Shown here: in pieces, positions 8,817 to 17,463 of the stretch
Position numbering within the stretch: the stretch's first letter is position 1
How the letters are laid out: each line of letters begins with the position of its first letter
Assembly: GCA_003858485.1 (NCBI GenBank)
Contig: RQYD01000034.1
Coordinates: 1-41,253, forward strand
From: Clostridiales bacterium COT073_COT-073
Lineage (GTDB): Bacteria > Bacillota > Clostridia > Lachnospirales > Vallitaleaceae
Length of the DNA: 41,253 nt
Direction of reading: 5' to 3'
The notes under the pieces: model-generated
Database searches by the model: none
Told to the model about the DNA's origin: nothing
The model's input: the letters and a program-made list of their open reading frames with translations, nothing else
Translations under genes and position numbers: made by a program

Positions 8817-9848
8817 ATGGAAAAAGAAAATGCAAATAGCTTAAACCAAAGACAAAGTAAAAAGAATGCTGCTGCGAATACAGAAAAGAAGCTAAAAAAG
8901 TCAAAAATAGAGAAAGAACAAGAATTAAGTCAACCCCATGATATTTTCTTTAAAGCCAATATGGGCCAAAAAGAAATTTTGACGGATTTCCTGCAAAGCT
9001 ATTTACCAGAGGAACTGCATAAGAGAATAGAGTATTCTTCGCTGATTCCGGTTGACCCGAAAAATATCAGTTCTAATTTGAAGCTAGGTGAAGCGGATTT
9101 GTTGTTTCGCTTTCGGCTTGAGGATATGAGCGGTTATCTGCTTTTACTGATGGAGCATAAAAGCTATGAGGATAAATATACCCCGATTCAAATTTTGCGC
9201 TATATCAGTGAAATTTGGCATCATGATTTATCCCGAAATCAGATGCTTTCACCAATTTTGCCATTGGTTTTTCATCAAGGCAGGAAACGCTGGCAATATC
9301 CCCAGTTAAAGGACCATTTATCTCCAGAGTTACCGGATAAATTTTTGTCATATATGCCGCTATATCAGGCTCTTTATTATGATTTTTCCTGGGAAAATAC
9401 AAGAGAGCTGGATAGTAGTGATTTGAGCTTAGAACTATACATATATTTAAAAACCATTATCTCTGTTTATGAACCGGAACAGGCGGCATTTAAGGAGCAA
9501 ATCCTGGAACTGTTCCGGATTATAAGCCAATTTGAGACAGATATTTTAGTGGAAATCGCCACCAAAACGATTACCTATCTGGGAGCAACCAGAAAAGGAT
9601 TTAATGAAGAAAAAATTATTGAATTAGTAAAAGAATCGGGAGGTGAAAAAACCATGGAAACAATTTTTGATAGAGTGGAACAACGTGGAATTACGATTGG
9701 CGAGCAGCGCGGTGAACAGCGTGGAATTATGATTGGCGAGCAACGTGAGAAACTGACTTTTGCCCTGAAAATGAAAAAAGACTTATTTCCAATTGAAAAG
9801 ATTATGGAATACACCGGACTAAGTCGGGAAGAAATCTTAGATTTGTAG
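8817..9848 (+). CDS. Rpn family recombination-promoting nuclease / PD-(D/E)XK transposase-like protein
   Basis: A 343-residue member of the Rpn (Transposase_31-like) family. These are PD-(D/E)XK nucleases that stimulate RecA-independent recombination in E. coli and are often found in mobile, multi-copy form. After a charged, probably disordered N-terminus (1-38) comes PHDIFFKANMG, typical of the family start. Asp94 (GEADLLF) and Glu113-X-Lys115 (LMEHKSY) make the expected D...EXK site. The C-terminus has short repeats of the type GEQRGIxIGEQRG (about residues 285-310), also common in the family. The ribosome binding site AAAGGAG is at 8804-8810. The gene is flanked exactly by two identical 37-bp terminators, suggesting insertion or duplication at a terminator. 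Confidence 0.85.
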   Translation: MEKENANSLNQRQSKKNAAANTEKKLKKSKIEKEQELSQPHDIFFKANMGQKEILTDFLQSYLPEELHKRIEYSSLIPVDPKNISSNLKLGEADLLFRFRLEDMSGYLLLLMEHKSYEDKYTPIQILRYISEIWHHDLSRNQMLSPILPLVFHQGRKRWQYPQLKDHLSPELPDKFLSYMPLYQALYYDFSWENTRELDSSDLSLELYIYLKTIISVYEPEQAAFKEQILELFRIISQFETDILVEIATKTITYLGATRKGFNEEKIIELVKESGGEKTMETIFDRVEQRGITIGEQRGEQRGIMIGEQREKLTFALKMKKDLFPIEKIMEYTGLSREEILDL

Positions 9849-9862
9849 ATATTAACAATACC

Positions 9863-9899
9863 AAAAAAGACAGCTACCCAAAAGGAGAGCTGTCTTTTT
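9863..9899. terminator. Bidirectional terminator, second copy of the 37-bp repeat
   Basis: Identical to 8639-8675. It lies between the convergent rpn-like and manA genes and can end both transcripts. Confidence 0.85.
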
Positions 9900-9915
9900 G
9901 CATTGTTTTTGGTTT

Positions 9916-10851
9916 TTATTCTCCTAAAGTAGTCAGCAGCATGGTAAAACTGCCATTTAGCGAGTAAATAGGATGATCGGCACTAATAAAGAAACTATCG
10001 CCTTTTTTTACTTCATAGCTAATTTCACCATCGGTCAGGCGGCCATTTCCTTCCAGAATCAACAGCGAGTGAAAGCTTTTCTTGCCATGGAAGTTAGCCG
10101 GATCACAGTGCAGCTCAGAAGATACTGTCAATTTGTCAACAGTAAAATATGGAGTCTGGCATAAATGTCCATTAAAGTCAAGTTCCGATTGGGGCGGTGT
10201 CAGATCAGAAACCGCAATTGCTTTGTCAATATGTAGTTCCCGTAAATTTCCCTTGGCATCGCGTCGGTTAAAGTCATAAACCCGGTAGGTAACATTGGAG
10301 TTTTGCTGAATTTCAGCAATCAGGATACCGGCGCCAATGGCATGGATTGTGCCAGCCGGAATAAAGAAGAAATCACCGGCTTTGACCGGCACTTTGTTTA
10401 AAACATCAAGGACAGTACCATTTTCAATGGCTGACCGGAATTCCTCTTTGGTTAGATTTTTATTTACTCCATAATAAATGCTGGCATTTGGCTTGGCATC
10501 TATAATATACCAACATTCGGTTTTGCCAAATTGATTTTCATGGGCCAGAGCATATTCATCATTCGGATGAACCTGAATTGAAAGGTCTTGGGCTGCATCA
10601 ATGAATTTGATCAGGATCGGCAATTTTCCTCTTTTTCCCAGTGCGTCAGGATGGTCTGCCAGATATTCAGCCAATGGTCGATGGTTATAAGAACTTTCTG
10701 TTTCAGTGATGATGGAATGACCATCCGGGTGAATTGATAATTCCCAGGTTTCGGCAACAATACCATTAAAATTTTTGCCAAATTCCTCACGTAAGCGGGT
10801 TCCTCCCCATAGATAATCGGTATGAGCCGGTTGTAATTTAAAAATTGCCAT
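9916..10851 (-). CDS. manA: Mannose-6-phosphate isomerase, class I
   Basis: Interconverts mannose-6-phosphate and fructose-6-phosphate with a zinc ion, feeding mannose into glycolysis or supplying it for GDP-mannose. The zinc ligands expected for the cupin fold are visible: Gln93 and His95 in IQVHPND, Glu112 in GKTECWY and His170 in PAGTIHAIG. The 311-residue length fits the short Firmicutes type. The ribosome binding site (AGGAGG on the - strand) is just upstream of ATG 10851. It lies downstream of pgcA with a hairpin between them and, further upstream, a GH38 mannosidase, making a mannose-use neighbourhood. Confidence 0.94.
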   Translation of the reverse strand: MAIFKLQPAHTDYLWGGTRLREEFGKNFNGIVAETWELSIHPDGHSIITETESSYNHRPLAEYLADHPDALGKRGKLPILIKFIDAAQDLSIQVHPNDEYALAHENQFGKTECWYIIDAKPNASIYYGVNKNLTKEEFRSAIENGTVLDVLNKVPVKAGDFFFIPAGTIHAIGAGILIAEIQQNSNVTYRVYDFNRRDAKGNLRELHIDKAIAVSDLTPPQSELDFNGHLCQTPYFTVDKLTVSSELHCDPANFHGKKSFHSLLILEGNGRLTDGEISYEVKKGDSFFISADHPIYSLNGSFTMLLTTLGE

Positions 10852-10902
10852 AATTCCTCCTGATTATAAAAAAGTTGGTTGACGGTTTTAAGCGGATATA
10901 AA

Positions 10903-10930
10903 GACAAGGAAACCGGATGGCTTCCTTGTC
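10903..10930 (-). terminator. Hairpin between pgcA and manA
   Basis: GACAAGGAA pairs perfectly with TTCCTTGTC across a ten-base loop; on the - strand the stem is followed by TTTAT. It probably ends or attenuates the pgcA transcript before manA. Confidence 0.6.
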
Positions 10931-10977
10931 GGAATTTATTTTGCCGGTTTAGAGGCAGGACAAAGTCTAAAAGACGG

Positions 10978-12696
10978 CTATTTACATAGCTCCATTAAAA
11001 ATGTTTCCAGTTTTTTGCCGGCTTCGATGGCATTGGCCATAGAAGTGCCTAAAACACCATAATATAATTTCATCTTGGGCTCGGTTCCTGATGGACGAAC
11101 GCAGACCCAGGCATCCTTTTCCAGGACATAATAAATAACATCTGATTTGGTCAGACCGGTTGGCTTGGTGGCACCGGTTACACAATCGGTGATGGTTTCT
11201 GTCAGATAATCCCGAATTTCCAGGACTTTCCGGCCATCAATTTCAGCTGGTGGATTTTGGCGCAAGCCGGATAAAATGCCGTTCATTTTATCTTTGCCTT
11301 CAATTCCCGGGAAACTAAGTGGCAAAGTAGCTTCACTATAGTAGCCATATTCATCATACAAAGCATCCAGGGCCTCTTTTAAATCCATGCCTTTGGATTT
11401 ATAGTAAGCCGCCATTTCACAGACAAACATGGCCGAAACAACAGCATCTTTATCCCGGGCATGAGTACCGATCAAATAGCCATAGCTTTCCTCAAAACCG
11501 AATAGATATTGGTAGTTGCCGCTTTGCTCAAATTCCTTGATTTTTTCACCAATATACTTAAAGCCGGTCAATACCTCAAAGACAGTTACTCCTGCTTTTT
11601 CCGCCATTTTTTTTCCGATTTTGGTGGAAACAAAGCTGTAGATTAAGGCGCCATTTGCCGGCAGAGTGCCTTTTTCGGCATGTTTTTTCAAGATATAATC
11701 AAACATCAGCGGTGCGATCATATTGCCGGTAAAACGGAAATAACTGCCATCGGTGGTCTTAGCCATCACGCCCAACCGGTCGGCATCGGGGTCAGTCGCC
11801 AGCAGAATATCGGCCTGCACTTCTTTGCCCAAACGCAGAGCATATTCAAAGGCTTTTTCTTCTTCCGGATTGGGATAGGAAATGGTTGGGAATTCTCCGT
11901 CCGGCTCAATCTGTTCTTTAACAGCAAATACTTTTTGATAGCCAAGTTCGTTTAACACCCGCAGAACCGGTCGGCCGCCGGTGCCATGAAGCGGAGTATA
12001 AACAATGGTCAGATCATCTTTTTGAGCGGCAATCACATCAGGGTCAAGGGTTTGCTTTTTAATGGCGTTGATATAATCGGTATCTTGTTCCGGCCCAAAG
12101 ACATGATACAGCGCTCCCGGATTAGGCTCATATTTGACCATTGAAAAATCGGTAATCGCCTTGACTTCATCAATGATTTGCTTATCCCTTGGATAGGTAA
12201 CTTGGGCTCCATCTTCGCCATATACTTTATAGCCATTATAATTGGAAGGATTATGTGAAGCGGTCAGGACAATGCCGGCAATACAGCCTTGATTGCGAAC
12301 TGCAAAGGAAAGTTCAGGAGTTGAGCGGACACCTTCAAAGACATAAGAGTGGATGCCATTGGCATTTAGAACCAAAGCAGCCTCCCGACAAAATTCCGGG
12401 CTCATCCGCCGGGAATCATGAGCAATTGCCACCCCACGGCGTTTACCTTCTTCACCGGCTGTTTTTAAAATATAATTAGCCAGTCCCTGGGTGGCTTTAC
12501 GCACCACATAAAGATTCATCCGATTGGTTCCGGCTCCAAGGATGCCACGAAGTCCGCCGGTACCGAATTCCAACTCGGTATAAAAGCGATCTTCGATTTC
12601 TTTTTCATTTCCGGCTAATGCCTGTAACTCATTTTTGGTAGCTTCATCAAAATAATCATTGCTCAGCCATTCCTGATAAAGATTTTGGTAATTCAT
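10978..12696 (-). CDS. pgcA: Phosphoglucomutase/phosphomannomutase (alpha-D-phosphohexomutase)
   Basis: Moves phosphate between C1 and C6 of glucose (and possibly mannose), linking sugar catabolism to nucleotide-sugar synthesis. The active-site phosphoserine is Ser147 in TASHNPSNYNGYK, the metal-binding loop is DPDADRLG near residue 305, the sugar-binding loop is GFEESYGYL and the phosphate-binding loop RPSGTEPKMKLYY is near the C-terminus. The 572-residue length matches the Firmicutes PgcA type. AGGAGGT precedes the ATG at 12696. It is followed by manA. The sugar specificity (glucose versus mannose) is not decided by these motifs. Confidence 0.93.
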   Translation of the reverse strand: MNYQNLYQEWLSNDYFDEATKNELQALAGNEKEIEDRFYTELEFGTGGLRGILGAGTNRMNLYVVRKATQGLANYILKTAGEEGKRRGVAIAHDSRRMSPEFCREAALVLNANGIHSYVFEGVRSTPELSFAVRNQGCIAGIVLTASHNPSNYNGYKVYGEDGAQVTYPRDKQIIDEVKAITDFSMVKYEPNPGALYHVFGPEQDTDYINAIKKQTLDPDVIAAQKDDLTIVYTPLHGTGGRPVLRVLNELGYQKVFAVKEQIEPDGEFPTISYPNPEEEKAFEYALRLGKEVQADILLATDPDADRLGVMAKTTDGSYFRFTGNMIAPLMFDYILKKHAEKGTLPANGALIYSFVSTKIGKKMAEKAGVTVFEVLTGFKYIGEKIKEFEQSGNYQYLFGFEESYGYLIGTHARDKDAVVSAMFVCEMAAYYKSKGMDLKEALDALYDEYGYYSEATLPLSFPGIEGKDKMNGILSGLRQNPPAEIDGRKVLEIRDYLTETITDCVTGATKPTGLTKSDVIYYVLEKDAWVCVRPSGTEPKMKLYYGVLGTSMANAIEAGKKLETFLMELCK

Positions 12697-12797
12697 AAAG
12701 ACCTCCTGTTTGGTAAAAGCATATAAGGAATACTTTTTCTGTGTTTTCTTGCTTTTATTTTACCATTGATTGGAGATATTCTCAATCAAAAAAGAAA

Positions 12798-12829
12798 GAG
12801 AATCCAAAAGAAAATTCTTTTTGATTCTC
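12798..12829 (-). terminator. Terminator after the lipoprotein gene
   Basis: GAGAATC (12798-12804) pairs with GATTCTC (12823-12829), with an inner AAAAGAA/TTCTTTT extension. On the - strand the stem is followed by a T-rich tract. It separates the lipoprotein gene from pgcA. Confidence 0.7.
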
Positions 12830-12880
12830 CGAACAGCTTTATTTTTCTTAGATATAAAGGACAGGAGCTTTGGTGAAAGC

Positions 12881-13714
12881 TTAGCTGGCTCCTTTATGGC
12901 TGACTGTATATTCGGGGAAGCCGTCACTGTCTGTCCATTCGGCCTCACAGTCCATCCAGTAGAGAGCGCCTCTGGGGCCTTTCCATTTGGTCACCTGAAA
13001 ATTAAGAATTCCATTCTCGTTTTTAGCAGAAACAGTTTCGTTTGCTGGCTTAATGGTGATGTGGCAGCCATCTTCCCAGCCATATTCAGCGATATAGCCA
13101 TCTTGTTTCAGGCTGTCAATATCTCCCGCGACTGTATCGACCTGGTGAATTTCCCCAAAACGAATTCTTAGTGCGGTTTGGGCTGCCGGTGAGAGATTGC
13201 CGGGCAGATGGCTAAAGTCAAAGCCAACGGTTTTCCCATTTAAGGCAGTATCATCCTGCCAGACATCATCCAGTACCTTTAAGTAAAAACCGCACAAATC
13301 AGGAAATTCCCCTTTGGGCAGGGTTTTGACTTCTATCTCCGTCAAATCCATGATCTGCATCGGAAAACTTTCAGCAATTGGTCCCTGATAGTGGATGGCC
13401 AGTATCATGCCATTTTTCAGGTCCTTGAGGGTAGCGGCTTGCCCATCAATAGTAACAGTAGTCTTGTCGTCTGCTCCGATCGTATAAATTGCACCGGGAT
13501 TATCGGTGCTATTATCAGCCAGCAATAAAGTACCATCGGTTTGGTCAACCAGTAATAGATTTTCCAGCCGGAGCTCTTGATTTGTTTGATCCGGCTCTTT
13601 TTCTAAGGTCGAATCAGTATCTACCGGAGGCGTTTCTTTATCTTTTGATTTCTCTGTTTGACAGCTGCTCAGCACCAGGCAAAGCATAACTAAAATAATA
13701 AGATAGCGTTTCAT
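12881..13714 (-). CDS. Putative lipoprotein, DUF3221-like fold possible
   Basis: A 277-residue exported lipoprotein: hydrophobic signal (ILVMLCLVLSSC) with a lipobox ending in Cys, then an acidic linker. The middle section has TVTIDGQAATLKDLKNGMIL and GPIAESFP, which recall small beta-barrel lipoproteins (DUF3221 type), followed by GFDFSHLPGNLSPAAQTAL, a pattern I have seen in uncharacterised Clostridia lipoproteins. There is no catalytic motif. Two adjacent ATG codons are possible; the second (13714) is preferred because it lies at better distance from AAGGAGGG. It lies between the GH38 gene and pgcA, all on the - strand, with a hairpin just upstream. Function unknown. Confidence 0.8.
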   Translation of the reverse strand: MKRYLIILVMLCLVLSSCQTEKSKDKETPPVDTDSTLEKEPDQTNQELRLENLLLVDQTDGTLLLADNSTDNPGAIYTIGADDKTTVTIDGQAATLKDLKNGMILAIHYQGPIAESFPMQIMDLTEIEVKTLPKGEFPDLCGFYLKVLDDVWQDDTALNGKTVGFDFSHLPGNLSPAAQTALRIRFGEIHQVDTVAGDIDSLKQDGYIAEYGWEDGCHITIKPANETVSAKNENGILNFQVTKWKGPRGALYWMDCEAEWTDSDGFPEYTVSHKGAS

Positions 13715-13730
13715 CATATCCCTCCTTATA

Positions 13731-13753
13731 ACTGGCAGTCGTTTACTGCCAGT
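13731..13753 (-). other. Perfect 9-bp hairpin upstream of the lipoprotein gene
   Basis: ACTGGCAGT and ACTGCCAGT flank CGTTT, immediately before the ribosome binding site of the lipoprotein gene. It has no T-tract in the - direction, so it looks more like an operator or mRNA leader hairpin than a terminator. The remainder of 13754-13944 has an imperfect AACCTAT/ATAGGTT pairing (about 13840-13888) that may end the mannosidase transcript. Confidence 0.4.
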
Positions 13754-13944
13754 ATGAATTGTTTACCAGTGTGCTTGAAAATATTTGCGACTGATCATGT
13801 GGTTAAGTATCTTCTGCTTTTCCGCCAATTATAACCGTCAACCTATATGTATATGACATCTCCTGCTTAAAATGAAGATGATAGGTTAATATCCGGTTTA
13901 ATTATTAAGCGTCAGGTAAGAGGGATTTAGTTTCAAAATTTATC

Positions 13945-16900
13945 CTATTTCGCCAACTTAATCTTAAAAGTCTTAATCTCAAATGGTTTGATTTCAAAAG
14001 TGAAAGTATTGCCATTGGCAGTCAGTTCTTCCAGTACCTGACGTTCTTCCAGATCACATTCGCAGACTGCGGTAATTGGCAGGTAGGTGGAAATGGTGGT
14101 TTTGGTCCGTTTATTATAACATTCATGTACCCGGACAATCAGTTCATCAGTATATTCCGATTTTTTGACCACTTCCATTACCACATTTTCAGCATTAGTT
14201 TGGGCAAAAGATAGCTCAGCCGGTAGTTTTCCATCCTGTGCTTCCACTACATAGCTATGTAAAGGCTGATTGAGGAAATAGGCTTCCGGTACTACGCCAC
14301 CTACCCGGAAATCGCCGCTGTGCGGGAACAGGGAATAGGTAAAATTATGAACTTCCCGGTCAGCATCCTCGTTGGGAATGATGGCTGATTTTAACAGAGT
14401 CAGACGCATCACATTATCTTTGATATCATGACCATATTTACAATCATTTAAAATACTGACCCCATAACCATATTCGCTCAGGTCAGCCCATTTATGGCCG
14501 CAAACTTCAAATTTAGCAGTATCCCAACTGGTATTCCAGTGAGTTGGCCGTTCAACATTGCCCAGCTGGATATCATAAACTGCTTTTTCGGCATGAATAT
14601 CAACTGGAAAAGCAGCTTTTAACAGGATTTGCTTTTCTTTCCAATCAATTTCGGTTTCAAAATCAATTCTGGGAGTATGGGCATAAATGGTGATCCATTG
14701 GGTGATGGTCGAATCCATAAATGGCCGCACGATCTTCAGCACAGCTTTTAGCGGCGTTACCCGGGATACGCTGATACTGGTAACATCAGTGATCTCCCAC
14801 ATTTTTTCCTGATAGTAGATATTAATATCCCAGGCATCCCAGTTATGCGGCCGATCTTCAAAGGCCTGCAAAACATTACCCCGCTTGCCTTTGGCCAGAA
14901 CTTCGCGGCCGGCTTTCTTATCATAGATCGAAGTAAATAAACCTTGTTCATCCAGTGTGATCGACAGGAATTCATTTTCCAAATGAGTGGGGCTGATCGT
15001 TAAGTAGTTTGGCTTAACGGCTTCTGCATCTTTTAAGCGATAGACTTTATAGCCCTTGGCCGGAATATGATCAGCTAAGAAAATCAGTTCCCGGCAATTC
15101 GGGCAATAATAAGAAGATGCTTTTTCCTCACCAAAATAAACCGCATGATCCTCCGGCAGAGGCACACTGACTACATCGGTCCGGCTAAAGGCTGCCGGAT
15201 TAAAGACCACTACTGATTGGCCATCGGTTTTAATGAAAGGCAGCAGAGCACCTACTGCATTTTCCTTTAATTTCTTCCCATCAGCCAAAATCTGCTCGTA
15301 TTGCTCTTTGGAATCATCATACACCTTTTTGATGGAAGAGCCGGGAATGATATCGTGAAATTGGTTTAAGCAAATGATTTCCCAGGCATCATTAATTTCC
15401 TTTTGCGGATAGTTCTGGCCGCTCAGCTCCCATGCCATATCCGATAACCATTCAATTTCTTCATATAAAAATTCAGACTTACGATTGTACTTTTTGTTAC
15501 GGGCCATGCCGGTTAAAGTACCGCGGTGATATTCAAAATAAAGCTCACCCACCCAGCTGGGTGTTTTTTTGTTGGCTTTGGTCTTTTTGTCCAAATTCTC
15601 AAAGTAGGATAAGGAATTAGTAAATTCAACTTTCGGTACAGTGGGAATACCTTTACTTAAACGTTTGCCATATTCCAGCATTTCCTTGGTGGCACCGCCG
15701 CCGCCATCACCCCAGCCATAGCAAACCAAAACTTCATTGTTTAATTCTTTTTGCTGATAACGCTCCCAGGCACCGCGAATTGAGTTGGCATTGATATTAC
15801 CATTATAAGTAGTAAAGAATTTTTCCGGTAATTCATCAAAATTAGCAGTGGTAATGAAATGCGTTAATACACTACTGCCATCCAGACCAACCCAACGGAA
15901 AGTGTCATAAGGCATTTTGTTATATTCATTCCAGCTGATTTTCGTAGTCATAAAATAAGGAATATGAGCTTTTTGCAAAATTTGCGGCAGGGCAGCACTA
16001 TAACCAAACACATCCGGCAGCCACAGGATTTTGCTTTCCACTCCGAACTCTTCCCGGAAGAAGCGTTTTCCTAAAATAATTTGACGGATTAAGGATTCAC
16101 CGGAGCTTAAATTACAATCGGCCTCCAGCCACATAGCGCCTTCCGGCTCCCAGCACCCTTCTTTGATGCGTTCTTTGACCTGGGCATAAAGTTCCGGACG
16201 ATTTTTTTGCAGGAAGCGGTAGAGCTGGGGCTGACTGGACATAAAGATATATTCTTTGTAATGGCGCATCAGCTCCAGGACAGTGCTAAAGCTTCGCTCC
16301 ACCTTGTGTGCAGTTTGTTCCAGATCCCAAAGCCAGGCTACATCAATATGGGTATGACCAACACAGTTGGCGATGACTTCAGAATGACCGCAGTATTTGC
16401 CGTAAAATTCTTCTGCCAGATAGGAGATTGCCTGTCTGGTACTGGCATAAAAACTATCATTATAGGGTTTGCGCAAATCAAGGAAATTAATGGCATGGGT
16501 CAGGTAATCAAGTATCCGGCTGCGGTTATAATCACCCTTGGGCAAGAGTTTAGCAGATTCCAAAGGTACAAACAGGTCATAATAAAGCTGTTCAATTTGG
16601 GGGTCGGACAGGCAAACGGTGTTTTTACATTCGGATAAATGTTCTTCCATACCGCTAAAAGCCTGCAAGTCGATGGTGTAATCCTGCCCGGCAATGGCAT
16701 TTTCAGTTAACAAAATTTCAGTATGGTTAACATCAAGGCCTTGGATTAACTTATTGTTAACAAATATTAAGAAGTTTGGATTTTTGGCATCCCATTCTCC
16801 CTCATGAGAAGTGGTAACCCGGTAAACCAAGCGCTTTCCGGCAAAATGGCCTGGTATGGTAAATTTAGTACGAAACCAGGCCCATTTATTCTTTCCGCCC

Positions 16901-17073
16901 CAACGCTCCTCAAAACCAAAAGGTCTCCATTCGGCTGCGGCTGCATCAGCTTCAGCGGCTGAATGGTAAAGGCCGTCTTTTTTTTGTATTTCCTTTAATT
17001 CCAATTTATCAACCGTGATTAATTCTTTTAAATCTTCAACAATTTTTTGGATTCTTTCTACTTCAAAAAACAT
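13945..17073 (-). CDS. Alpha-mannosidase, glycoside hydrolase family 38
   Basis: A 1042-residue retaining alpha-mannosidase. The family core is clear: GHTHIDVAWLW carries the zinc ligands His242 and Asp244, and EADCNLSSGES carries the probable nucleophile Asp319. A helical/beta N-terminal region (1-230) precedes the catalytic barrel, and the large C-terminal beta-sandwich domains (about 640-1042) complete the family layout; length is normal for the Ams1/MngB type. There is no signal peptide, so it is probably cytoplasmic and trims imported mannosides. AGGAGGT precedes the ATG at 17073. With manA and pgcA downstream on the same strand, it suggests use of mannose-rich glycans, though no transporter for them is in the window. 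Confidence 0.94.
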   Translation of the reverse strand: MFFEVERIQKIVEDLKELITVDKLELKEIQKKDGLYHSAAEADAAAAEWRPFGFEERWGGKNKWAWFRTKFTIPGHFAGKRLVYRVTTSHEGEWDAKNPNFLIFVNNKLIQGLDVNHTEILLTENAIAGQDYTIDLQAFSGMEEHLSECKNTVCLSDPQIEQLYYDLFVPLESAKLLPKGDYNRSRILDYLTHAINFLDLRKPYNDSFYASTRQAISYLAEEFYGKYCGHSEVIANCVGHTHIDVAWLWDLEQTAHKVERSFSTVLELMRHYKEYIFMSSQPQLYRFLQKNRPELYAQVKERIKEGCWEPEGAMWLEADCNLSSGESLIRQIILGKRFFREEFGVESKILWLPDVFGYSAALPQILQKAHIPYFMTTKISWNEYNKMPYDTFRWVGLDGSSVLTHFITTANFDELPEKFFTTYNGNINANSIRGAWERYQQKELNNEVLVCYGWGDGGGGATKEMLEYGKRLSKGIPTVPKVEFTNSLSYFENLDKKTKANKKTPSWVGELYFEYHRGTLTGMARNKKYNRKSEFLYEEIEWLSDMAWELSGQNYPQKEINDAWEIICLNQFHDIIPGSSIKKVYDDSKEQYEQILADGKKLKENAVGALLPFIKTDGQSVVVFNPAAFSRTDVVSVPLPEDHAVYFGEEKASSYYCPNCRELIFLADHIPAKGYKVYRLKDAEAVKPNYLTISPTHLENEFLSITLDEQGLFTSIYDKKAGREVLAKGKRGNVLQAFEDRPHNWDAWDINIYYQEKMWEITDVTSISVSRVTPLKAVLKIVRPFMDSTITQWITIYAHTPRIDFETEIDWKEKQILLKAAFPVDIHAEKAVYDIQLGNVERPTHWNTSWDTAKFEVCGHKWADLSEYGYGVSILNDCKYGHDIKDNVMRLTLLKSAIIPNEDADREVHNFTYSLFPHSGDFRVGGVVPEAYFLNQPLHSYVVEAQDGKLPAELSFAQTNAENVVMEVVKKSEYTDELIVRVHECYNKRTKTTISTYLPITAVCECDLEERQVLEELTANGNTFTFEIKPFEIKTFKIKLAK

Positions 17074-17463
17074 GGATACCTCCTATATAGTATAGAAATT
17101 TGCGATCCTTTCCAGTATATCATATTTTGTAAAAAAAGCGATTAAAATTTAAATAATTTATAGATAAAGTAGTTTGCATTGTTAATTGAAAATCTTGCGA
17201 TTCAGGAATTTGGGACTGAACTATTAACATCCCATCGCTTCAGACTTTTAAAGGGAGATGAAACCCGAATTAAAAATGAATTAAAAAGAAAATTTAAGTC
17301 ATAAAAAATTTAAGTTTGTTGTTAAAAAGTTCGATATGTATTGTGGATTTGTTGTTTAATGAAATCATCTTTATCTTATCAAATAGATAAAATTTAAATA
17401 TTTAAAAGATCAAAACAGGTGCTTTAATAGATGATTGATAGTTTTACTGAAATGGAGGAAAAA
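17074..17463. promoter_or_regulatory. Divergent intergenic region between GH38 and the SLH protease
   Basis: AT-rich, no gene visible. On the - strand, TGA-TATACT (-10 at 17114-17119) is an extended -10 candidate for the mannosidase. On the + strand, TAAAAT at 17388-17393 is a weak -10 candidate for the protease, beside a small TTATCT/AGATAA palindrome. No riboswitch-like structure was recognised. Confidence 0.35.
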
